Below, piece after piece: positions 39,114 to 47,476 of a DNA stretch of 64,000 nt (within the stretch, counting starts at the first letter, position 1; the number at the start of each line of letters is the position of its first letter). The position numbers were made by a program, and so were the translations under genes. Source of the stretch: an uncultured Acidobacteriia bacterium. GTDB taxonomy: Bacteria > Acidobacteriota > Terriglobia > Bryobacterales > Bryobacteraceae. The stretch spans positions 1 to 64,000 of the forward strand of contig CAITIX010000006.1 of NCBI GenBank assembly GCA_903892565.1. Direction: 5' to 3'. Below the pieces are notes generated by a model, which saw only the letters and a list, made by a program, of their open reading frames with translations, ran no database searches and had not been told where the DNA came from.

Positions 39114-39533
39114 CTACTTCAGCATATCGACGATGGCGCGCAGTTCTTTGCGGATTTCTTCCACCAAAGGCCCAGGGTCGGGAGCGAACAAATCCGCCTG
39201 CTTCTTTTGGGCGGCGGGGCGCAGGCGCTTCGATGACGCGGGCACCACCTGCGGCTTGACGCGATCTTCCAAAAACTTCCGTGCGCCTTCGATCGTAAAA
39301 CGCTGTTCGTAAAGGAGCCGCTTGATTTCCAGTACCAGTTCGACATCCTTGCGGCGGAACAGGCGATGTCCCGTGCCCGACTTCTTCGGGCCCAGCCCCG
39401 GGAACTCGGTTTCCCAAAACCGCAGGACATAGGGCTTGATGCCCGCCAGTCGCGCCACTTCGCCAATCCGGAAATAGAGCTTATCCGGAATTTCCTGCGA
39501 AGGGCCAATCGGGATGTCTTCTTGCGCGTTCAT
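39114..39533 (-). CDS. MerR family transcriptional regulator
   Basis: YFRIGEVARLAGIKPYVLRFWETEFPGLGPKKSGTGHRLFRRKDVEL. Confidence 0.94.
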   Translation of the reverse strand: MNAQEDIPIGPSQEIPDKLYFRIGEVARLAGIKPYVLRFWETEFPGLGPKKSGTGHRLFRRKDVELVLEIKRLLYEQRFTIEGARKFLEDRVKPQVVPASSKRLRPAAQKKQADLFAPDPGPLVEEIRKELRAIVDMLK

Positions 39534-39617
39534 CTACAAACCATTCAGCTAGGACTGGGTGTCGCCCACCCATTACGCTACCGCACTATGTAAAGCCGTG
39601 TGCATGGCGTACCCTTA

Positions 39618-40379
39618 ATGATAGTGTCCCCGTTGGTAGGAATCCATCCCGTCCGCGAAGCCCTGCGCGCAGGCCGCGCTCTTGATCGTGTCTTGATTGC
39701 GAAAGGCGCCAAAGGCCCGCGCCTCGATGAACTGGTCGAGCTGTGCCGCGAACGTAAGATCCCCGTGCGCTACGAAGCGCGCGAGCAGCTCGATCGTTAC
39801 GGCAGCGGAGCGCAGCATCAGAACGTGGTGGCTTTCGGTGTCACGGAGCGCCAAGCGTCGCTCGAACAGACCATGGCCACCGGTGGCCTGCACATCGTGC
39901 TCGATGGCGTGGAGGATCCTCACAACCTCGGCGCGATCATCCGCACCGCGCACGCCGCGGGCGCTGCCGCCGTCATCATCCCCGAACGCCGCGCCGCCGG
40001 CGTCACGGAAACTGTCGCGCGCACCTCTGCCGGAGCGCTGGCGTACATTCCCGTGGTCCGCGTGGTGAACACCGGACGCGCGCTCGAACAGTTGAAAGCC
40101 AACGGCTACTGGATCTACGGGCTCGACGAACGCGGCACCGTTACGTATGATCGCGTGGAGTTCACCAAACCGTCGGCCATTGTGCTGGGCGCGGAAGGCA
40201 GCGGCCTCCACGAGCATGTGGCGAAGAAGTGCGACTTTCTGGTGCGCATTCCCATGGCCGGCGAAGCTGGCTCTGGCCAAGGACAATCCGGCAAAGGCCA
40301 ATCTGGCGTGGCTTCTTTGAACGTCAGTGTCGCGGCCGGGGTCGTGCTCTTCGAATGGAAACGCCGCCAAGGCGCTTAA
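39618..40379 (+). CDS. rlmB: 23S rRNA (guanosine-2'-O)-methyltransferase RlmB / SpoU family
   Basis: GIHPVREAL, GVEDPHNLGAIIRTAHAAGA, IVLGAEGSGL, RIPMAGE...SLNVSVAAGVVLFEW; contains internal insertion. Confidence 0.94.
   Translation: MIVSPLVGIHPVREALRAGRALDRVLIAKGAKGPRLDELVELCRERKIPVRYEAREQLDRYGSGAQHQNVVAFGVTERQASLEQTMATGGLHIVLDGVEDPHNLGAIIRTAHAAGAAAVIIPERRAAGVTETVARTSAGALAYIPVVRVVNTGRALEQLKANGYWIYGLDERGTVTYDRVEFTKPSAIVLGAEGSGLHEHVAKKCDFLVRIPMAGEAGSGQGQSGKGQSGVASLNVSVAAGVVLFEWKRRQGA
40272..40307 (+). repeat. 15-bp imperfect tandem repeat inside rlmB (SGQGQ SGKGQ SG)
   Basis: TCTGGCCAAGGACAA / TCCGGCAAAGGCCAA / TCTGGC. Confidence 0.85.
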
Positions 40380-40428
40380 CCGATAACACAGCACCGAACC
40401 GCGAATGTAAATGAGCGGACAAACGAGA

Positions 40429-41100
40429 TCAGCGTCCCGTCCGCTTCAACTTCGACAAATCCAGCAACGGCGCGCACGCGCCGCCCACGCGCCCCGCTTG
40501 AAACGTCCTGCCATCGGTCATCGCCAGGCTCTGCTCCATGACCTTCGTCAGGATCTTCGTATGCGGAATCGTCACCAAATGTTCGGGGATGGCCCACACG
40601 TCTTCGAACGTCGTCATCCATTTCACAGAACGATCGAAGCGCGCGAGATTCACTGGCTTGGAAAACGCCCGCAGCGATTTCTCGCCGCGCAGGTTGTAAT
40701 AGTCCTCGAAGTAACTCATTGCGAGTTCGCGAATCGTCGCATACACCGGTTCGCGTGAACGCAGTCCCGTATAATCCGATTTCGCGACCGATCCCCAATG
40801 CCCGTTCACACGATAGACCGCTAAGACGTGGTCGGAATCGCGCACGGCTTCTAAATCCAGAAGCAGCGGGGGGAATCCCAAGCGCCGCAGGGCCATCGCT
40901 GCCAGCAACGCGCCTTCCATGCAATGCGCCACACGTTCCTGCAACACTCTGCGAGGCGAATGGCACGTCTCACCGTGAGGCTCTTTGTTGTAGCCGATCT
41001 CCTCGTCGAGAAATTGCTGAATTTTCGCGGGCGAACTCAACTTGCGGAACGCGGCTTGTTCTGAGGCAGTATAGTCAGGCTGCTTGAGATCTTCGGTCAC
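40429..41100 (-). CDS. Transglutaminase-like hypothetical protein
   Basis: RVAHCMEGALLAAMALRRLG (Cys) and DSDHVLAVYRVNGHWGSVAKSDY (His/Asp) arrangement. Confidence 0.65.
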   Translation of the reverse strand: MTEDLKQPDYTASEQAAFRKLSSPAKIQQFLDEEIGYNKEPHGETCHSPRRVLQERVAHCMEGALLAAMALRRLGFPPLLLDLEAVRDSDHVLAVYRVNGHWGSVAKSDYTGLRSREPVYATIRELAMSYFEDYYNLRGEKSLRAFSKPVNLARFDRSVKWMTTFEDVWAIPEHLVTIPHTKILTKVMEQSLAMTDGRTFQAGRVGGACAPLLDLSKLKRTGR

Positions 41101-41143
41101 ATTTGTCAGACTAGCGTAGTTGGTGGGGCGGCCTTTAGGCTGC

Positions 41144-41161
41144 GGCAGGCTTCAGCCTGCC
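41144..41161. repeat. REP-like palindrome GGCAGGCTTCAGCCTGCC
   Basis: 7-bp perfect arms with TTCA loop. Confidence 0.6.
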
Positions 41162-41189
41162 CGTCACTCACAGAGGAGAGGTTTCGATC

Positions 41190-41600
41190 ATGACCCTGGC
41201 ACGATTTGCTTTTTTCGCCGCGATGGCCGCGGGCTGCACGGTGGCCTCGGCCCAGTCGCTCGACTTCGACTATTACAAGACCAAGGTCGAACCCATCTTC
41301 TCCAAACATCGTGAAGGACACGCGCGCTGCGTGGTGTGCCATTCGCAATCGAGCAATTCGTTCCGCTTGGCCGAGTGGGGTCCCGATACCACGGCCTTCA
41401 CCGAAGAACAATCGCGCGCCAACTTTGCGGTGATCTCGAAGCTCGTCAATAAGAATGACGCAGACAAGAGCGTACTGCTGCTGCATCCTCTGTCGAAAGA
41501 CGCTGGCGGACACGAGTTCCACAGCGGCGGTCGCCAGTTCGAGTCGAAGGACGATCCCGATTGGAAGACGCTGCAGGCTTGGGTGAAGGGCGCGAAATAG
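41190..41600 (+). CDS. Secreted single-heme c-type cytochrome-like protein
   Basis: Signal peptide ...TVASAQ, HARCVVCHSQ heme motif; SD GAGGAGAGG. Confidence 0.8.
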   Translation: MTLARFAFFAAMAAGCTVASAQSLDFDYYKTKVEPIFSKHREGHARCVVCHSQSSNSFRLAEWGPDTTAFTEEQSRANFAVISKLVNKNDADKSVLLLHPLSKDAGGHEFHSGGRQFESKDDPDWKTLQAWVKGAK

Positions 41601-41631
41601 CGCCGCGAGCGTGTTCCGAGTGCAGCCAACA

Positions 41632-41758
41632 GCAGATTCCTCACTGCGTTCGGAATGACCGGGCGCGACAGAAATAGAGAAAGCTGAGGACGCTCTCTAC
41701 GCTATTCAAACGCTAAACGCCGGGTCATCCCGAACCGCGAAGCGCGTGAGGGATCTGC
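41632..41758. repeat. Imperfect inverted repeat pair between convergent genes
   Basis: Left GCAGATTCCTCACTGCGTTCGGAATGACC (41632-41660); right GGTCATCCCGAACCGCGAAGCGCGTGAGGGATCTGC (41723-41758). Confidence 0.8.
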
Positions 41759-41787
41759 TTTTTTGAGCGAAAACTTCCGGTAGAAAG

Positions 41788-42783
41788 CTACGGCAAAATC
41801 GCCGTGCTGTTACGCTTCGGCACTTGACCCACGTGAATCTTGGCGACCTCGCGCTTTGCTGCGATATCCACCACCGACACTGAATCCGCCGCCGCGCACG
41901 CCACGTAGGCCATCTTGCCATCCGGCGTCAGCGTGACCCAATCGGGCGATTTGCCCACTTCGATGCTGGCTTGCAGTTTCAAATCCGGCAGCGAGTACAA
42001 GTACACGGAGCTGTTCAAGCGGCTATTGACCACCAGCGTCTTTTGATCGGGCGTCACCGCCATACCGTGCGATTCGTTGCCGCCGAACATGTACTTCGCT
42101 TTGCCCGCGGGCAGTTCCGGCAGGGTAATGCGTTGAAGTTCCTTGTGCGTGGCGAAATCTACCACGGCGAAGCCGTTGAAATCCGACAACTGCACCAGGA
42201 TCCATTTCGTGGACCCATCGGCATTGGTTGTAAACGCCATCGGCCGGATGCCGAGATCCATCTCCATCACCCATGCAATCTCTTCGGTCTTCTGATTGAT
42301 CACGGTAATGGTTTTGCCGGGGATCGATCCAGCCACAACCCATTGCCCATCGGGCGTGACGTAGGTGTTGTGCACGCCGCCCTTGATTGGAATCGTCTTC
42401 ACGCGCTCCTGCGAAGCGGTATCGATGACGTCGACGTAGCCCGGAGCCCGCACGATCGCGACATACACGCGCTTGCCGTCTTTGCTGATGGAAATGTTGT
42501 TGGGATGCGCAGTGAGCGGCACGCTCTTGATGATCTTCAGAGTCTTCGCGTCCACGATTTCGAGCGTGCTGCGCGATTCGTTGCTGATATAGAACTTGCT
42601 GCCGTCGGGAGCGGCGGCGGCGCCGTGGTTTACCTCGATGCCCTTGATCGTGCCGACCACCTTATTGGTGGCGGGGTCTATCAGCGAAACGTCGTCGCCC
42701 GCGCTATTCGTCTGGATGATGCGAACGCTGGCGGCATGCATGCACAGCGACGCCGAAAGCAGCAGGGAAAGAGACCATTTCAT
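41788..42783 (-). CDS. YncE-type beta-propeller repeat protein, secreted
   Basis: Signal peptide MKWSLSLLLSASLCMHA; repeated blades LIDPATNKVVGTI, VTPDGQWVVAGS, VTLTPDGKMAYVACAAADSVSVVD. Confidence 0.9.
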   Translation of the reverse strand: MKWSLSLLLSASLCMHAASVRIIQTNSAGDDVSLIDPATNKVVGTIKGIEVNHGAAAAPDGSKFYISNESRSTLEIVDAKTLKIIKSVPLTAHPNNISISKDGKRVYVAIVRAPGYVDVIDTASQERVKTIPIKGGVHNTYVTPDGQWVVAGSIPGKTITVINQKTEEIAWVMEMDLGIRPMAFTTNADGSTKWILVQLSDFNGFAVVDFATHKELQRITLPELPAGKAKYMFGGNESHGMAVTPDQKTLVVNSRLNSSVYLYSLPDLKLQASIEVGKSPDWVTLTPDGKMAYVACAAADSVSVVDIAAKREVAKIHVGQVPKRNSTAILP

Positions 42784-42911
42784 GGCGGATAAACCTCCTT
42801 GAATCAACGGGCTTAGGATACGAAGCGGGGCTGGTAAAGTCAAGCGCGACTGTCATATGTAATCTCATGCGCGGTGGCTCGAAACACACAGGCGATGTTA
42901 TACTCACGAAC

Positions 42912-43184
42912 GTGCGGGAGCTCCGCCTCGGCGATATTATCGATGACTGGTGCGTGAAATGCCGCCGGTTAACCAATCACGCGATCGTGTCGTTGTTGGA
43001 AAACGACGCCGCCAAGGTGCGCTGCCGTAGCTGTTACAGCGATCACGATTACCTCAAAGAGATCGCGCCGCCCTCCAAAAAAGATTTGAAGCGAATGGCC
43101 GAAGCCGCGCTTTCGGGCGAACCCGATATCGAGATCCCACCGCCCGCGCCCCCAAAAGTAAAAAGCATTCGCAAGCGCCGCTAA
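42912..43184 (+). CDS. Small zinc-ribbon-like hypothetical protein
   Basis: DDWCVKCRRLTNHAIVSLLENDAAKVRCRSCYSDHDYLK (two CxxC); GTG 42912 just after TATACT, longer ORF from 42867. Confidence 0.7.
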   Translation: MRELRLGDIIDDWCVKCRRLTNHAIVSLLENDAAKVRCRSCYSDHDYLKEIAPPSKKDLKRMAEAALSGEPDIEIPPPAPPKVKSIRKRR

Positions 43185-43392
43185 TTGCGGGCTGATTGGC
43201 CGAAACCGCGGTGTGCCAATTCGAGGAAGCCGCGTGCGATAAGTCACGGGCAATCAACTTGTTGAAAATAGACGCATCGCAAGGCCCTGTTTAGGGGTAA
43301 GGGTGCGGAAAATCGCCTCGTGCGCTCCTAGCAGCCCTAGCGCCTCAGGAAACACGTGTCGCGTATACGGGACAAAATTGCCCGATCTGCCT

Positions 43393-46300
43393 TTACGCTT
43401 TCATGCCGACTTCGTCGGGTGTCGAGGCAGCCGCCTCACTGGCCGTGAAATACGCGCAATCGGGATGCTGGAACACGAGCGCACTGACGCTCGCCTCGGG
43501 ATCCATCATGAAACCTTCAGTCAAGTGCACGCCGATTTCCTCGGGACGCAGCAGCGTCCAGATTCCCTGCTGATCTTCCAGGCTGGGGCATGCGGGATAG
43601 CCGAAGCTGTAGCGCTTGCCGCGATAGCGCGACGTGAAACGTTCCTGCATCGTGAGCGTTGCGGGATCCGGAAAGCCCCAATCCTCGCGCATGCGCCGAT
43701 GCAGCCACTCGGAACACGCTTCCGCCGTCTCGATGGCCAGCGCTTGAATGGCATGCGCTTTCAAATATTCGCCCCGATTCTTGGCATCTTCCGAACGCTG
43801 CCGCACGCCTTCGCCGGCGGTGACGACGAACAAGCCAATATGGTCACGGTGGCCGTCTTTCTTATCGAGCACGTAGTCGCTGAGACACAAGCCTCCCGCC
43901 ATGGGCTGGCGTCCGAAATGGAACACGTGAATCGGATCCGCGGCGCCCGGCGCGAACAATTGAATCGCATTCTCGCGGCGCTCGGCTTCGAAAAACTGCC
44001 ACACGGCGCGGACTTTCATCCAACCTGTGGCTTCTTCCTTCACGCGCTCGACTGCGGCGAACAGATCCATCGCTTTGGGATCGCGCTCGGCGAGTAATTT
44101 TTCGAAATTGCCCTTGAAGCCCAGGTGCCGTCCGTAGAGCATGAACGGATTGATGTAGCTCCACATTTCGCTCAGATTCGGGACGTCGCGCACGCGCCGA
44201 TCCAGATACGCCACCGACGGGATCGGAAGGTCTGTGCGCACCTTGGGGCTGCGCTCGGTGCTGAGGTTTACCATGGGCGCGGCGTCGTGGAGGGGGGCGC
44301 CCGCGGTTGTGAAAATATGCGTGCTGATGACGATGTCGCGCTGCGCCGGGTCCATCAATTCGTTCATGATGCGCAGTCCGGTCATGGCGTCCTTCGCGTA
44401 GAACGTGGGAGCTCCATAGGCAGGGCCGATGCGCGTCGTCGTGAATTTTTCGGAAAGCGCCGCGCCGCCCACCAGCAGCGGAGTTTCCACGCCGTGATCT
44501 TTGAAATCGGACGCGGTCGTGACCATTTGATGGGCGCTCTTGACGAGCAAGCCGGAAAGTCCAATGGCATCGGGCTTGTGCTCGCGCCACGCGCTGATCA
44601 AATCCTCGGGCGCCACTTTGATGCCAAGGTTCACTACCGTATAGCCGTTGTTCGACAGAATAATCTCGACTAGATTCTTGCCGATGTCGTGGACGTCGCC
44701 CTTCACTGTCGCGAGCACGATCTTGCCGCGCGCGGCCGTATCGGCCTTCTCCATGAACTGTTCCAGATGCCCAACGGCGGCTTTCATGGCTTCGGCCGAT
44801 TGCAGCACTTCGGCCACGATCAATTCGTTGTTGTTAAACAAGCGCCCGACTTCGGTCATGCCGGTCATCAACGGTCCGTTGATAATGTCGAGCGGCGCAG
44901 TGCCTTCGGCGCGCTTCAAGTCAAGATCGGGAATGAGTCCGTCTTTCGTGCCTTCGATGATGTAATTCGCCAGACGCTCGTTGAGCGGCAAGGCTGCGGC
45001 TTTGGTTTTTTCTTTCTTGACGGTCTTACGGAAGTAATCGGAAATCGCCGCGATGTGGAATTGATTGATGGCAGCGCGCGTTTCTTTAGACTGTTGTCTC
45101 CAGTCCTCAGGAGCCTTGCGTAAAGCTTCGTCCGCTGCAGGATCTTTCGGAGGAAAGTTGAACAGCAGGTCTTCCGCCAGGCGGCGTTCTTCTTCCGGCA
45201 GCGACGCGTAGCGTTCCAGCTTTTGCGAATTGACGATGGCCAGATCGAGCCCGGCTTTCGTCGTGTGATACAAGAACACGGAGTTGACCGTTTCGCGCGC
45301 GGTCGCAGGAAGTCCGAAGGAAATATTCGATACGCCGAGAATCGTTTTGACGTAAGGAATGTGCTGCTTGATCAGCCGCAGCGCCTCGATGGTTTCCACC
45401 GCGCCGCCAATGTAGTTCTCGTCGCCGGTAGCGCAAGGAAATACAAGTGGATCGATGATGATGTCCTCGGGCGGCACGCCGTATTTTTCGGTCAGGAGCT
45501 TGACGGAACGCTGCGCCACGGCCAGTTTACGTTCGCGCGTGAAGGCCTGGGCTTGCAGCTTATCTTCGTCGATGGTGCCGACCACCAGCGCCGCGCCGTA
45601 GGTTTTCGCGATGGGGCAAATGCGCTCGAACTTCTCTTCGCCGTCCTCCAGGTTGATGGAGTTGATGATGCTCTTGCCCTGGCACCACATCAACGCGCTC
45701 TCAATGGCCTGAGGGTCCGTAGTGTCGATCATCACCGGAGCCTTGATCTTCGGCATCAGCTTGCCATAGAACGGATTGATATCGCCGAGCTCTTCGCGAT
45801 CGGACGACTGCAAGCAAACATCCACGATATGCGCGCCGTTGCGGACCTGCCAGCGCGCCACTTCACTCGCCTCTTCCCATTTCTCTTCGGCCACCATCTG
45901 CTTGAAGAGCCGTGAGCCAATCACATTAGTGCGCTCGCCGACGATCAACGGACGATTGCTGTCTTCGGCCTCCACCAGATCGATGCCCGAATAGTAAGCG
46001 CGGTGCGATGGAGGATTCACTGCATGAGGCTTGCGCCCTTCCGCCGTTTGCGCGATGGCGCGAATATGATCGGGCGTAGTGCCGCAGCATCCGCCGACAA
46101 TATTCAGCCAGCCGCGGTCCATGAACTTTTCGAGCTGCTTGGCCAGGGAATCGGGCGTTTCGAGATACTTATCTTCTTCGTTCGGCAGGCCGGCGTTGGG
46201 ATAGCAGGAAATCCGCGTGGAGGCCATTTCGGCCAGCGTGCGGATGTGGTCGGTCATCAGATCCGGGCCCGTGGCGCAGTTCAGGCCGATCGACATTAAG

Positions 46301-46965
46301 TCGGCATGCGCGAGCGAAGCATAGAACGCGTCCACCGGCTGGCCGGCGAGCATCGCGCCCCAACGTTCGATGGTGCCAGAGACCATCACCGGCAGTTTGT
46401 GGCCGAGCTCTTTTTCCAACTGCTGGATCGCGACCAGTGCCGATTTCACGTTGCGCGTGTCGAATCCTGTTTCTATTAAGAGGATGTCCGCGCCGCCTTC
46501 GATCAAGCCCTTCGCCTGGACGTAGTAGCTATCGCGCAGTTCCCCGAACGTCACATCGCCGCGCAGTGTGATGGATTTCGTGGTCGGCCCGAGCGATCCG
46601 GCCACAAAGCGGGGCTTGTCGGGTGTCGAAAACTCGTCTGCTGCTTTGCGCGCCAGTTGCGCGGCCAAGACGTTCAGGTGGTGGCTTTTATCGGCTAAGT
46701 CGAATTCCGCCAGGACGATGGGCGATCCCTGAAAGCTATTCGTTTCAATGATATCGGAGCCTGCGGCCAAATAGGCGCGGTGCACGTCGATGACCCATTC
46801 CGGGCGTGTCTGGCACAGGTTCTCGTTGCAGTTTTCCAGATGCGCGCCGCCGAAATCCTCGAGCGTGGGACGATGTTCTTGCAGCATGGTGCCCATCGCG
46901 CCGTCGAGCACAAGAATCCGCGAGGCGAGCGAGTCTTCGAGCAGCTGATGGCGTGAATGGGTCAT
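43393..46965 (-). CDS. metH: Cobalamin-dependent methionine synthase
   Basis: Hcy domain ILVLDGAMGTMLQ...GGCCGTTPDHI; pterin domain; KGDVHDIGKNLV B12 motif; C-terminal activation domain RYSFGYPACPSLEDQ. Confidence 0.98.
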   Translation of the reverse strand: MTHSRHQLLEDSLASRILVLDGAMGTMLQEHRPTLEDFGGAHLENCNENLCQTRPEWVIDVHRAYLAAGSDIIETNSFQGSPIVLAEFDLADKSHHLNVLAAQLARKAADEFSTPDKPRFVAGSLGPTTKSITLRGDVTFGELRDSYYVQAKGLIEGGADILLIETGFDTRNVKSALVAIQQLEKELGHKLPVMVSGTIERWGAMLAGQPVDAFYASLAHADLMSIGLNCATGPDLMTDHIRTLAEMASTRISCYPNAGLPNEEDKYLETPDSLAKQLEKFMDRGWLNIVGGCCGTTPDHIRAIAQTAEGRKPHAVNPPSHRAYYSGIDLVEAEDSNRPLIVGERTNVIGSRLFKQMVAEEKWEEASEVARWQVRNGAHIVDVCLQSSDREELGDINPFYGKLMPKIKAPVMIDTTDPQAIESALMWCQGKSIINSINLEDGEEKFERICPIAKTYGAALVVGTIDEDKLQAQAFTRERKLAVAQRSVKLLTEKYGVPPEDIIIDPLVFPCATGDENYIGGAVETIEALRLIKQHIPYVKTILGVSNISFGLPATARETVNSVFLYHTTKAGLDLAIVNSQKLERYASLPEEERRLAEDLLFNFPPKDPAADEALRKAPEDWRQQSKETRAAINQFHIAAISDYFRKTVKKEKTKAAALPLNERLANYIIEGTKDGLIPDLDLKRAEGTAPLDIINGPLMTGMTEVGRLFNNNELIVAEVLQSAEAMKAAVGHLEQFMEKADTAARGKIVLATVKGDVHDIGKNLVEIILSNNGYTVVNLGIKVAPEDLISAWREHKPDAIGLSGLLVKSAHQMVTTASDFKDHGVETPLLVGGAALSEKFTTTRIGPAYGAPTFYAKDAMTGLRIMNELMDPAQRDIVISTHIFTTAGAPLHDAAPMVNLSTERSPKVRTDLPIPSVAYLDRRVRDVPNLSEMWSYINPFMLYGRHLGFKGNFEKLLAERDPKAMDLFAAVERVKEEATGWMKVRAVWQFFEAERRENAIQLFAPGAADPIHVFHFGRQPMAGGLCLSDYVLDKKDGHRDHIGLFVVTAGEGVRQRSEDAKNRGEYLKAHAIQALAIETAEACSEWLHRRMREDWGFPDPATLTMQERFTSRYRGKRYSFGYPACPSLEDQQGIWTLLRPEEIGVHLTEGFMMDPEASVSALVFQHPDCAYFTASEAAASTPDEVGMKA

Positions 46966-47001
46966 GCGTCCTTAATTTATTATCGAGTATCACTTCTTAC
47001 C

Positions 47002-47023
47002 GATGCCTTTTGGGCAAGGCATC
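47002..47023 (-). promoter_or_regulatory. Perfect 8-bp hairpin in metH 5' leader
   Basis: GATGCCTT/AAGGCATC arms with 6-nt loop. Confidence 0.5.
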
Positions 47024-47044
47024 AACGAATCCAGATATGTTGAT

Positions 47045-47074
47045 ATGATAAGTGACGCAACGGCCGACCGTCAA
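47045..47074 (-). promoter_or_regulatory. Putative metH promoter TTGACG-N18-TATCAT
   Basis: Complement of CGTCAA 47069-47074 and ATGATA 47045-47050. Confidence 0.5.
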
Positions 47075-47158
47075 CCTTGCGGCGTGTTGGGCAGCGCGCC
47101 GCTTCCGGAGATTCTCGGGATTTTAACAAGGCATTTAAAGACGACTTGCGGCCTATAT

Positions 47159-47232
47159 CCCCGCTCCATGACTGTCGCGGCTCCGTTATGTAAGCAAGGC
47201 CCAAATCGAGCCGCGAGAATCATCGAGCGGGG
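47159..47232. other. Long imperfect hairpin, intergenic
   Basis: CCCCGCTC/GAGCGGGG outer, ATGA/TCAT middle, TCGCGGCTC/GAGCCGCGA inner, 24-nt loop. Confidence 0.6.
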
Positions 47233-47389
47233 GTTCGTGCGTTTCAGTACGCGCATCGCCGGCCATGACGCATGCATTTGGGATCATGCATCCGGCTCAT
47301 GTCCTGAAGGAGTTCTGCGAGCAAACGGAAAGAATCTTTTTTTTATTCATTCCAAAGGAGATCTGTCGTGTCCTGGGGCCCTTGTCGGC

Positions 47390-47419
47390 TTGACAGAAAT
47401 CGCGTTACGGCGGTAATAT
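47390..47419 (+). promoter_or_regulatory. Sigma70-like promoter TTGACA-N18-TAATAT
   Basis: -35 47390-47395, -10 47414-47419, ~58 nt upstream of ATG 47477. Confidence 0.65.
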
Positions 47420-47476
47420 CAGACATTTGAAGTGTCCCCGCATCGAATCGCCATCTTTTAGTAAAGGAACTACAAC

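Noticed and set aside
46966-47050. SAM-II or cobalamin riboswitch for metH
   Set aside because: Leader too short for B12 and the hairpin/pseudoknot sequence does not match the SAM-II consensus I know; left as an unclassified leader.
47003-47416. 137-aa ORF in the metH/Gfo-Idh gap
   Set aside because: Runs through the hairpin region and both predicted promoters, mixed codon usage, no recognisable motif.
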